Assembly (NCBI GenBank): GCA_018822065.1
Contig: JAHJKV010000325.1
Location: 1-6,459 of the forward strand
DNA from: Pseudomonadota bacterium
GTDB lineage: Bacteria > Desulfobacterota > Desulfovibrionia > Desulfovibrionales > Desulfovibrionaceae
Reading direction: 5' to 3'
Length of the DNA stretch: 6,459 nt
Program-made: the position numbers and the translations under genes
The notes under the pieces: generated by a model
Told to the model about the DNA's origin: nothing
Databases searched by the model: none
The model's input: the letters and a program-made list of their open reading frames with translations, nothing else
Part shown: one piece after another, positions 1 to 5,726 of the stretch
Layout: each line of letters begins with the position of its first letter
Numbering within the stretch: position 1 is the stretch's first letter

Positions 1-402
1 CCCTGTCACATCTGCGCCGACCCGGCGCGGGACCGGGCCCAGCTGTGTTTGGTAGCAGAGTGGGATTCACTGCTCGCTCTGGAACAGATGGGCGTCTACA
101 AGGGGTTGTACATGATCCTCGGCGGGCTGCTCTCGCCCCTGGATGGGGTGGAGGTATGCAATCTGGAATTCGAGCGATTGCGTCGGCGGCTCGGTTCCGG
201 CGAGGTCACGGAACTCATTCTCGGCATGGGGGCCACGGTGGAGTCGGAATCGACTTGCTCCTACGTGAAGAACCTGACCGAGAAGGGATACCCCGGCGTG
301 CGCGTGACCCGACTGGCCCAGGGAATCCCCATGGGCGCGGAAGTGAAGTACATGGACAAGGAAACCTTGCGACAGTCCCTGACCCATCGGCAGGATATCT
401 GA
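1..402 (+). CDS. recR: Recombination mediator RecR, C-terminal part (5' end outside window)
   Basis: RecR works with RecO (and RecF) to load RecA onto gapped single-stranded DNA during recombinational repair in the cytoplasm. Frame 1 is open from the first base to TGA at 400-402, giving 133 residues; RecR is usually about 200, so the N-terminal helix-hairpin-helix and the first half of the zinc finger lie outside the window. Visible residues C2 and C5 (CHIC) are the second Cys pair of the C4 zinc finger. The Toprim domain follows, with E20 in LCLVAE, the block LGGLLSPLDG (40-49) and the late block LAQGIPMGAEVKYMD (105-119). The segment ATVESES (78-84) stands where better-known RecRs carry a P-x-x-E-G-E-A-T-type motif, and the C-terminal SLTHR replaces the usual AL-x-GR, so this is a diverged but probably functional copy. 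The porC-type gene starts 42 nt downstream with no terminator visible between, so the two are probably co-transcribed. Confidence 0.93.
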   Translation, partial: PCHICADPARDRAQLCLVAEWDSLLALEQMGVYKGLYMILGGLLSPLDGVEVCNLEFERLRRRLGSGEVTELILGMGATVESESTCSYVKNLTEKGYPGVRVTRLAQGIPMGAEVKYMDKETLRQSLTHRQDI

Positions 403-434
403 AGCGGGGGGACCAACTCCGCAACAGAGTTTAT

Positions 435-441
435 GAGGTGG
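435..441 (+). promoter_or_regulatory. Ribosome-binding site that sets the porC start
   Basis: GAGGTGG precedes the ATG at 445, with 6 nt between GAGG and the start codon. An in-frame ATG at 433 lies just before this site and has no purine-rich sequence at a suitable distance. The 445 start also gives the family-typical N-terminus M-L-E-I-R-x-H-G-R-G-G-Q-G. Confidence 0.7.
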
Positions 442-444
442 ACA

Positions 445-990
445 ATGCTTGAGATACGACTGCACGGCAGAGGCGGACAGGGTGGCGTTACTTCGGCGGA
501 ACTTGTAGCTCGCGCCGCCATCGCCCAGGGTAAATTTGCTCAGGCCTTCCCCAGTTTTGGGCCAGAACGCCGCGGCGCACCGGTCATGGCCTTTGTCCGG
601 GTGGACGACAAGAAGATCCGCATCCGCGAGAAGGTCTACAGCCCCAACGTGGTTCTGGTGCTCGATCCGACCCTGTTGGACATCTTGGATGTGGCCGAAG
701 GGTTGCGGGAAGGTGGCACCATCGTGGTCAATACTTCCCAGACGCCTGAGGAACTCAAGAGCAAATACGGCTACCCCAAGGTCGCCACTGTGGACGCTAA
801 CAAGGTGGCCATGGAGGAACTGGGTGTGCCCATCACCAACACCACCATGATCGGCTCCTTGCTGAAAGCCACGGGTCTTTTGCAGGCTACCGAGATGGAA
901 GAGGTGGTCCTGGACCGCTTCGGCGGTAAGCTCGGCCCCAAGAATTACAAGGCCTTGTCACGGGCATTCGAGGAAACGGCAATCGCTTAG
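445..990 (+). CDS. porC: Stand-alone gamma subunit of pyruvate/ketoisovalerate:ferredoxin oxidoreductase
   Basis: This is the gamma subunit (POR gamma family) of a multi-subunit, thiamine-pyrophosphate, iron-sulfur enzyme that oxidises a 2-oxoacid with CoA to acyl-CoA and CO2 while reducing ferredoxin. In this family gamma takes part in CoA handling and assembly, and the alpha and beta subunits hold most of the active site. The 181-residue length is normal. The N-terminal HGRGGQGG (7-14) is the family's glycine-rich signature, and FPSFGPERRGAPV (35-47) is typical of pyruvate-type PorC rather than the KorC type, which carries R-V-R-G-G. VLVLDPTLL (70-78) and NTTMIGSLLKATG (132-144) are further family blocks. 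The start at 445 is chosen over 433 because of the GAGGTGG site. It sits 42 nt after recR and is followed by a strong terminator, so no alpha, beta or ferredoxin-like delta gene can follow in its operon. The exact substrate (pyruvate, ketoisovalerate or another) cannot be told from gamma alone. Confidence 0.9.
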   Translation: MLEIRLHGRGGQGGVTSAELVARAAIAQGKFAQAFPSFGPERRGAPVMAFVRVDDKKIRIREKVYSPNVVLVLDPTLLDILDVAEGLREGGTIVVNTSQTPEELKSKYGYPKVATVDANKVAMEELGVPITNTTMIGSLLKATGLLQATEMEEVVLDRFGGKLGPKNYKALSRAFEETAIA

Positions 991-1019
991 ACGTTGCCTC
1001 CTCCAGCAATTCCAATTAC

Positions 1020-1047
1020 AAGGACCGGGTGACCGGTCCTTTTCTTT
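1020..1047 (+). terminator. Intrinsic terminator after porC
   Basis: A perfect 9-bp stem, AAGGACCGG (1020-1028) with CCGGTCCTT (1033-1041), closes on the tetraloop GTGA, which is of the stable GNRA class. It runs directly into TTTTCTTT (1040-1047). No T tract follows the hairpin on the opposite strand, so it should act only on + strand transcripts. It ends the recR-porC unit only 18 nt before the recD2 start codon. Confidence 0.9.
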
Positions 1048-1065
1048 GGGCTGGCCGGAGAATGC

Positions 1066-3276
1066 ATGTACAATACCCTTACCGTGGAAATCCAGAGCGT
1101 TGTCTTTTTGAACGAAGACAATGGCTATACTATTCTCCGAGGCAGATCCAAAGAGGAGCCGGGGACACTGACCCTCGTGGGGACCATGGGGCGGCTCACA
1201 CCCGGCGAGACCGTGGAGGTGAGCGGCGAGTGGAAGACCCACCCGAAGTTTGGCCGCCAACTTGAGGTGGCGAGCTTCACCCAGGCCAGGCCTGCCACGG
1301 AAAACGGGGTCATCAAGTTCCTCGCATCCTCGGCCATCAAGGGTATCGGCCCGGCCATCGCCGAGCGCATGGTGGAGCAGTTCGGCGTGGAAGTGCTTGA
1401 CGTGCTCGATACCGAGCCCGAAAAACTGATCAAGATTCGAGGCATCTCCAAGTCCAAGCTCGTAGATATCGTCGAGTCCTGGAACAAGCAGCGTGAGGTG
1501 AAAAACCTCATCATTTTTCTGCATTCTCACGAAGTGCCCCCCACCTATGCGGGCAAGATTTTTCATCTCTACGGCGCACAAAGTGTGCGCAAGCTCGAAG
1601 AGAATCCCTATGAACTGACATACCATATCCGGGGGGTCGGCTTCCGCACCGCAGACACCATGGCCCTCAAGCTCGGCTTCCCGTCGGACTGCCATCAGCG
1701 CATCGAGGCGGCCATCGTCTACACCCTTTTTACCACGAGCGAGCGTCAGGGGCATCTCTTCTTGCCCAAGGCCAAGCTCCTGGACGAGGTGGCCAGGATG
1801 CTCGATGGCGTGGCCTTTGAGCGGATCGAGACTGGCCTGGAGGCCCTGGCGGAGATCAAGCGGGTGCAGATCGAACCCGCTGAGCCGGACGCGGCCGAGG
1901 GGTCTGAGCCGGTCTATCTCTGGCATCATTACCGCTACGAGCGTGAATCCGCCTCCCGGCTCTATGAACTGGCCTCTCATCCCAGGCCTGTGAGCAAGGC
2001 GAAGATCGAGATCGCCTTGCCCGAGGTGGAGCAGCGGCTCGGGTTCATCCTGAGCCAGGAGCAACGCGAGGCCGTTTTCGAGGCCTGCGTGAACAAGGCC
2101 TTCATCATCACCGGCGGACCGGGCACGGGCAAGACCACCATCACTCGTGCTGTGGTCGGCACCCTCAAGGAACTCGGCCTGAAGGTCAAACTAGCTGCGC
2201 CCACGGGCCGTGCCGCCAAGCGCATGAGCGAGGCCACGGGCGAGCCTGCTCAGACCATCCACCGTTTGCTCCAGTTCGCCCCGGACGGCGGGTTTCAGTA
2301 CAATGAGGAAAAGAAGCTACGTACCCAGGTGCTGGTGGTGGACGAGGCGAGCATGCTCGACGCCCAGCTCTTCCTCTCTGTGCTCCGGGCCTTGCCGCTC
2401 ACCTGTCGGCTGGTTCTGGTGGGGGACGTGAACCAGCTGCCGAGCGTGGGGCCGGGCAATGTGCTCGGCGATCTCCTGAACTCCGGGGCCATTGCCTCGG
2501 CCCGGCTGACCCACATCTTTCGCCAGGCCCAGGAGAGCTTCATCGTTGTCAACGCCCACCGCATCAATGCCGGGCAGTTGCCACGCCAGAGCCCATACCA
2601 GCCGCCTCAGGCAGACTTTTTCTGGGTGAACCAGGATGACCCGGAGCGGGTGCGAGATATTATTGTCGAGACAGTGTGCGAACGCATTCCTCAGCGCTAT
2701 GGTCTTGACCCCATGCGCCAGGTGCAGGTTTTGACGCCCATGCACAAGGGCGAGGTGGGTACCCAGGAGCTGAACAAGGTCTTGCAGGAGCGCCTCAACC
2801 CTCGCCCTGCCATGGCCCGTAATGTGGAGATCCGGCGCGGTAACCTGCTCCTGCGCGTGGGCGACCGAGTGCTTCAGCTGAGAAACAATTACGACAAGGA
2901 AGTGTTTAACGGCGACCTGGGCTGGGTGGAGGAGGTGGACTCCGAAGCAGGCGAGGTGGCCGTGGATTTCGAGGGCAATCTGGTGCACTACGAGACCAGC
3001 GAACTGGATGACCTGACCCTGGCCTACGCTGTGAGCGTCCACAAGAGCCAGGGCAGCGAATATCCGGCCATCGTGGTGCCCGTGGTCACCCAGCATTTCA
3101 TCATGCTCCAGCGCAACCTGATTTACACCGCCCTCACTCGCGCCCGAGACCTGGCTGTCATTGTTGGAAGCGAGCGGGCCATGACCATCGGGCTGAAAAA
3201 CACTACAGCCGGACGCCGCTATACACGTCTGGCCCCGCGCATAGCCGAAGCCTTCGAAACACGATCAGATAAATAG
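1066..3276 (+). CDS. recD2: RecD2-type SF1B ATP-dependent DNA helicase
   Basis: RecD2 enzymes are 5'-to-3' DNA helicases found without RecB and RecC, with roles in DNA repair and replication-fork maintenance. The 736 residues match the family's usual length. The N-terminal OB-like domain (about 4-75) includes NEDNGYTIL. Helix-hairpin-helix elements follow at about 91-107 (IKGIGPAIAE), 121-139 (LIKIRGISKSKL) and 174-204 (IRGVGFRTAD); this region distinguishes RecD2 from RecD of RecBCD. The motor carries LSQEQREAV (329-337), Walker A GGPGTGKTT (350-358, K356), motif Ia APTGRAAKRM (378-387), Walker B VVDEAS (424-429, D426/E427), motif III LVGDVNQLPSVGPG (451-464), the motif IV region with FRQAQES (485-491), and motifs V/VI with VSVHKSQGSEYP (656-667) and YTALTRAR (687-694). 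All key residues are present, so an active helicase is expected. GGAG at 1057-1060 lies 5 nt before the ATG. Stop codons TAG and TAA are in tandem at 3274-3279. No clear promoter is seen in the short gap after the upstream terminator. Confidence 0.96.
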   Translation: MYNTLTVEIQSVVFLNEDNGYTILRGRSKEEPGTLTLVGTMGRLTPGETVEVSGEWKTHPKFGRQLEVASFTQARPATENGVIKFLASSAIKGIGPAIAERMVEQFGVEVLDVLDTEPEKLIKIRGISKSKLVDIVESWNKQREVKNLIIFLHSHEVPPTYAGKIFHLYGAQSVRKLEENPYELTYHIRGVGFRTADTMALKLGFPSDCHQRIEAAIVYTLFTTSERQGHLFLPKAKLLDEVARMLDGVAFERIETGLEALAEIKRVQIEPAEPDAAEGSEPVYLWHHYRYERESASRLYELASHPRPVSKAKIEIALPEVEQRLGFILSQEQREAVFEACVNKAFIITGGPGTGKTTITRAVVGTLKELGLKVKLAAPTGRAAKRMSEATGEPAQTIHRLLQFAPDGGFQYNEEKKLRTQVLVVDEASMLDAQLFLSVLRALPLTCRLVLVGDVNQLPSVGPGNVLGDLLNSGAIASARLTHIFRQAQESFIVVNAHRINAGQLPRQSPYQPPQADFFWVNQDDPERVRDIIVETVCERIPQRYGLDPMRQVQVLTPMHKGEVGTQELNKVLQERLNPRPAMARNVEIRRGNLLLRVGDRVLQLRNNYDKEVFNGDLGWVEEVDSEAGEVAVDFEGNLVHYETSELDDLTLAYAVSVHKSQGSEYPAIVVPVVTQHFIMLQRNLIYTALTRARDLAVIVGSERAMTIGLKNTTAGRRYTRLAPRIAEAFETRSDK

Positions 3277-3337
3277 TAATTATTCCTATTTATCTCTATA
3301 AAGAGTTATGTTATGCTTTGCCTCCAAATCTGATCGT
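3261..3337. repeat. Outer 10-bp inverted repeat flanking the recD2-ftn junction
   Basis: ACGATCAGAT (3261-3270, inside the last codons of recD2) is exactly the reverse complement of ATCTGATCGT (3328-3337), separated by 57 nt. The right arm lies 33 nt before the ferritin start and inside the spacer of the candidate promoter. It overlaps the inner inverted repeat by four bases (AGAT, 3267-3270), so in RNA the two pairings cannot both form completely. It could be an operator pair, an RNA switch or chance. Confidence 0.5.
3267..3295. repeat. Inner 10-bp inverted repeat at the recD2 stop, upstream of ferritin
   Basis: AGATAAATAG (3267-3276) and CTATTTATCT (3286-3295) are perfect reverse complements around a 9-nt centre, TAATTATTC. 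The left arm ends exactly on the recD2 TAG stop codon. The AT-rich dyad resembles the general form of Fur/PerR-family metal operators, which often control ferritin genes, but it does not match either consensus closely. It is not a good intrinsic terminator because the stem is AT-rich and no T run follows. An operator for the ferritin gene is my preferred reading, by inference only. Confidence 0.5.
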
Positions 3338-3345
3338 TGTATACA
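3318..3345 (+). promoter_or_regulatory. Possible sigma-70-type promoter for ferritin
   Basis: TTGCCT (3318-3323) and TATACA (3340-3345) are spaced by 16 bp and each matches the consensus at four of six positions. Transcription would begin near 3352, just ahead of the ribosome-binding site. An alternative -10-like TATAAA lies at 3297-3302 but lacks a convincing -35. The strongly AT-rich stretch 3267-3360, in contrast to the GC-rich coding DNA around it, supports a regulatory region here. The assignment of boxes is weak. Confidence 0.3.
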
Positions 3346-3357
3346 CAAGAAACGTAT

Positions 3358-3363
3358 AAGGAG
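3358..3363 (+). promoter_or_regulatory. Ribosome-binding site that sets the ferritin start
   Basis: AAGGAG lies 7 nt before the ATG at 3371. It selects this start over the in-frame ATG at 3308, which would add 21 residues, rich in Arg and Lys, that are foreign to ferritins. Confidence 0.85.
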
Positions 3364-3370
3364 ATATGCT

Positions 3371-3880
3371 ATGTTGTCCAAGAGTATTGAAAAGGCGATG
3401 AACGAACAGATCAAATGGGAGTTTTTCTCAGGGTATATGTATCTTTCCATGGCAACCTACTTCCATGAACTCGGCTTGACCGGGTTCGCTATATGGATGG
3501 AGAACCAGTATGAGGAAGAGGTGTTTCATGCCCTGAAAATGTACAAGTATGTCACCGAGGCGGGGGGGCGTGTAAAGATGCAGGCCATCGACCAGCCGCA
3601 GCATGACTGGAAATCCGCCCTGGACTGTATGGAATATTCCCTGAAGCATGAGAATATGGTAACCAAGCGGATCAATGACCTTGCTTCCCTGGCTCAGGAT
3701 GAGCGGGACCATGCCACCTTCATCTTCCTGCAATGGTATGTGTCCGAGCAGGTGGAGGAAGAGGCGAACTTCGGAGACGTGGTTAACAAGCTTAAGCTGG
3801 TTGGCGACGGCGGCGGCTTGTTCATGCTCGACCGTGAGCTGGGTGCCCGCACCTTTGTCCGCCCTGCGCCTGGAGCGTAA
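3371..3880 (+). CDS. ftnA: Non-heme ferritin (FtnA type), iron storage
   Basis: Ferritins assemble into 24-subunit cytoplasmic shells that oxidise Fe(II) at a di-iron site and store Fe(III) mineral. In anaerobes they also limit Fenton damage during oxygen exposure. The protein has 169 residues, normal for bacterial FtnA. Every ferroxidase ligand falls at the numbering known for E. coli FtnA: E17, E50 and H53 (EEEVFHA, 48-54), E94 and Q127, with E49, E126, E129 and E130 as candidate third-site ligands and Y24 and W122 near the centre. The absence of a heme-ligating methionine at the bacterioferritin position, together with this ligand pattern, argues for FtnA rather than Bfr. Start 3371 is fixed by AAGGAG. 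The gene appears monocistronic: an AT-rich regulatory leader lies upstream and a long hairpin downstream, followed by the 2-oxoacid oxidoreductase genes. Iron-responsive control is plausible from the dyad upstream but unproven. Confidence 0.96.
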   Translation: MLSKSIEKAMNEQIKWEFFSGYMYLSMATYFHELGLTGFAIWMENQYEEEVFHALKMYKYVTEAGGRVKMQAIDQPQHDWKSALDCMEYSLKHENMVTKRINDLASLAQDERDHATFIFLQWYVSEQVEEEANFGDVVNKLKLVGDGGGLFMLDRELGARTFVRPAPGA

Positions 3881-3895
3881 TCGGAATTTGCATCT

Positions 3896-3938
3896 TTCGT
3901 GTGCTGCCGGGACGGACATAGGTCCGGCAGCACACGAA
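3896..3938. terminator. Long GC-rich hairpin after ferritin, probable terminator or 3' stabiliser
   Basis: A perfect 15-bp stem, TTCGTGTGCTGCCGG (3896-3910) with its exact complement at 3924-3938, encloses a 13-nt loop; a further T-G pair can extend it. It begins 15 nt after the ferritin stop, the usual place for a terminator. The T tract needed for classical intrinsic termination is missing: the 3' side reads GTTACCCCTT, and the other strand has none either. It may stabilise the ftn mRNA, assist Rho-dependent ending or act imperfectly as a terminator. Confidence 0.55.
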
Positions 3939-4010
3939 GTTACCCCTTGGTCTGAGAGATGCGGGTTTCGGTGCAAGGATTTGGCGTTCCTATTGTTGGC
4001 ATTTCAGAAC

Positions 4011-4016
4011 AAGGAG
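4011..4016 (+). promoter_or_regulatory. Ribosome-binding site that sets the korA start
   Basis: AAGGAG lies 5 nt before the ATG at 4022. The frame is open back to an ATG at 3959, but those 21 extra codons precede the ribosome-binding site, and the family begins with the I-x-I-L-V-G-G-S-A-G-Q-G strand seen right after 4022. Confidence 0.85.
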
Positions 4017-4021
4017 TGAGC

Positions 4022-5716
4022 ATGTCCGAGACGGCAATCAACATTCTGGTCGGCGGCAGCGCAGGGCAGGGGCTGGCCACCATCGGTCAACTCATGGCCA
4101 AGGCACTGACCCGCGCAGGCTATGAAATCCTCATCAGCCAGGAGTACCAGTCACGGGTGCGCGGCGGGCATAACACTTTTGCCATCCGCACCGGACCGGA
4201 CCCCATCCATGCCGGAACCGAGACCATCGACATCCTGGTAGCCCTGAACCAGGAGACCATTGATCGGCACTCCAAACGACTGGCCAAGGGCGCTGTGGTC
4301 GTGGCGGGCGACGACCTGAATGTGACCACGGGCCAATGGCTCAAGCTGCCCTTTAAAGAACTTGCTCCCAAGCCCATGTTCAACAACGTGGCAGCTTTGG
4401 GGGTGCTCGGTTCCACCTTGTGCGGCGACATTTCCATCCTTGAGGGGCTCTTGGCGAATACTTTCGGCAAGAAGGGCCAAGAGATCGTAGACGCCAACCT
4501 GGCAGTGTTGCGCACGGCCTGGGAGTGGGTCAAAAAACAGGAATTCGAGTTTACCTGCATGCCGCCCGCTCCGGATGACGCTGGCAAGCGGATGATGCTC
4601 AATGGCAACGAGGCCATCGCCCTGGGGGCCATGGCCGCTGGTTGCAACTTTCTCTCCTTTTACCCCATGACCCCCTCCACCTCCGTGGCCCTGACCCTCA
4701 TTGCCAAGGCAGGGCAGACCGGGCTCATCGCAGAGCAGGCCGAGGACGAGATTTCCGCCGTGAATATGGCGCTTGGTGCGAGCTATGCCGGGGCGCGGTC
4801 CATCGTGACCACCTCCGGCGGCGGGTTCGCGCTCATGGTCGAGGGCATCAGCCTCTCGGGCATGACCGAGACGCCCCTGGTCACTATCCTGGTGCAGCGG
4901 CCCGGCCCGGCCACGGGCCTGCCCACGCGCACGGAGCAGGGCGACCTGAACCTGGCCCTCTACGCGGGCCATGGCGATTTTCCGAGACCCATATTTGCTC
5001 CGGGAGATGTGGAGGAATGCTTCTGGCTCACCCATCGCGCCTTTGAGGTGGCCGAGCGGTATCAGTGCCCGGTCTTTATGCTCTCGGACCAGTACCTTGC
5101 CGATTCCTATCGGTCGGTGGCCTCCTTTGACCTGGACCGGCTACCGGAGATGACCGCTCCCGTCCTGGTGCCGGACGATCCCAAGACCTACAAACGTTAT
5201 GCCCTGACTGACGACGGGGTTTCGCCCCGGGCTGTGCCCGGATATTCAACGGCCCTGGTCAAGGCAGACAGCGACGAGCACGACGAATCCGGGCACATCG
5301 ACGAGACGCCGGAGAACCGGATCGCCCAGAATGAGAAGCGCATGCGCAAGGAGCTGGGAGTGATGGAAGAGGCGGTGCCGCCGACACTCTACGGCGAGGA
5401 GGTGGCCGACCTGCTGCTGGTCTGCTGGGGCTCCACCCTCGGCCCCTGCCTGGAGACCATGGAGCTGCGCACCGCCCAGGGCAAGAGCACCTCGGTTCTG
5501 CATTTCGGCCAGGTGAACCCGCTCTGCGAACGGCAGTTCATAGGCTGGCTGGAGGGGGCAGGGACCGTGGTCGGCGTGGAGGGCAATTCCACGGGCCAGT
5601 TCTGCCGTCATCTGCTCGGGACCACCGGGTTCAAGATCGACAACCTAGTCCTCCGCTACGACGGCTATCCCCTGACCTCGGCCTATATTCTCGAAGGCCT
5701 GAACAGCATCATCTAG
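4022..5716 (+). CDS. korA: 2-oxoacid:ferredoxin oxidoreductase, fused gamma-alpha subunit
   Basis: This is the large subunit of a two-gene 2-oxoacid:ferredoxin oxidoreductase, which converts a 2-oxoacid plus CoA to acyl-CoA and CO2 and passes two electrons to ferredoxin. The 564-residue protein is a fusion. A gamma domain occupies about 1-185, with GGSAGQG (11-17) and YQSRVRGGHNTF (42-53). The alpha pyrimidine-binding domain follows from about 192, with NGNEAIALGA (194-203), YPMTPST (214-220, the YPxTP motif conserved in this family), EQAEDEISAVNMALGAS (238-254) and QRPGPATGLPTRTEQGD (292-308). A linker with DSDEHDESGHIDETPE (416-431) and a transketolase-C-like domain (about 460-550) complete it. 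These features match the KorA type of two-subunit enzymes. The beta gene follows after 10 nt. 2-Oxoglutarate, pyruvate or a branched or aromatic 2-oxoacid are all possible substrates; such genes are variously annotated korA or porA, so the symbol is a family label. No integral ferredoxin domain is visible. Confidence 0.93.
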   Translation: MSETAINILVGGSAGQGLATIGQLMAKALTRAGYEILISQEYQSRVRGGHNTFAIRTGPDPIHAGTETIDILVALNQETIDRHSKRLAKGAVVVAGDDLNVTTGQWLKLPFKELAPKPMFNNVAALGVLGSTLCGDISILEGLLANTFGKKGQEIVDANLAVLRTAWEWVKKQEFEFTCMPPAPDDAGKRMMLNGNEAIALGAMAAGCNFLSFYPMTPSTSVALTLIAKAGQTGLIAEQAEDEISAVNMALGASYAGARSIVTTSGGGFALMVEGISLSGMTETPLVTILVQRPGPATGLPTRTEQGDLNLALYAGHGDFPRPIFAPGDVEECFWLTHRAFEVAERYQCPVFMLSDQYLADSYRSVASFDLDRLPEMTAPVLVPDDPKTYKRYALTDDGVSPRAVPGYSTALVKADSDEHDESGHIDETPENRIAQNEKRMRKELGVMEEAVPPTLYGEEVADLLLVCWGSTLGPCLETMELRTAQGKSTSVLHFGQVNPLCERQFIGWLEGAGTVVGVEGNSTGQFCRHLLGTTGFKIDNLVLRYDGYPLTSAYILEGLNSII

Positions 5717-5720
5717 GAGA
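5715..5720 (+). promoter_or_regulatory. Ribosome-binding site of korB, overlapping the korA stop
   Basis: AGGAGA lies 6 nt before the ATG at 5727 and shares bases with the TAG stop of korA (5714-5716). This arrangement suggests translational coupling, which helps make equal amounts of the two subunits. Confidence 0.8.
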
Positions 5721-5726
5721 CGGGAC

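Noticed and set aside
958..2064. A 368-codon open frame on the minus strand opposite recD2
   Set aside because: It mirrors the codon bias of recD2, which has every helicase motif. The minus-strand translation is low-complexity, rich in His, Leu and Gly, with no recognisable domain.
2317..3096. A 259-codon minus-strand open frame opposite the recD2 motor domain
   Set aside because: It is an antisense shadow of conserved coding DNA and shows no family resemblance.
3337..3348. Small dyad TTGT-ATAC-ACAA near the ferritin promoter, considered as a Rex or Fnr/HcpR site
   Set aside because: The arms are only four bases and the inner bases match neither the Rex nor the GTGA-N6-TCAC pattern.
3308..3370. 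N-terminal extension of ferritin from ATG 3308
   Set aside because: The added 21 residues are Arg/Lys-rich and not ferritin-like, and a strong AAGGAG precedes ATG 3371, where the standard FtnA N-terminus begins.
3982..3997. A sigma-54-like sequence (TGGC, then TTGT) ahead of korA
   Set aside because: The nearly invariant -12 GC reads GT and several other positions miss, so it is too weak to call.
3959..4021. N-terminal extension of korA from ATG 3959
   Set aside because: It has no ribosome-binding site of its own. AAGGAG at 4011-4016 points to ATG 4022, where the family N-terminus starts.
4151..5035. A 294-codon minus-strand open frame opposite korA
   Set aside because: It is a shadow of the gamma-alpha coding sequence with biased Gly/His composition.
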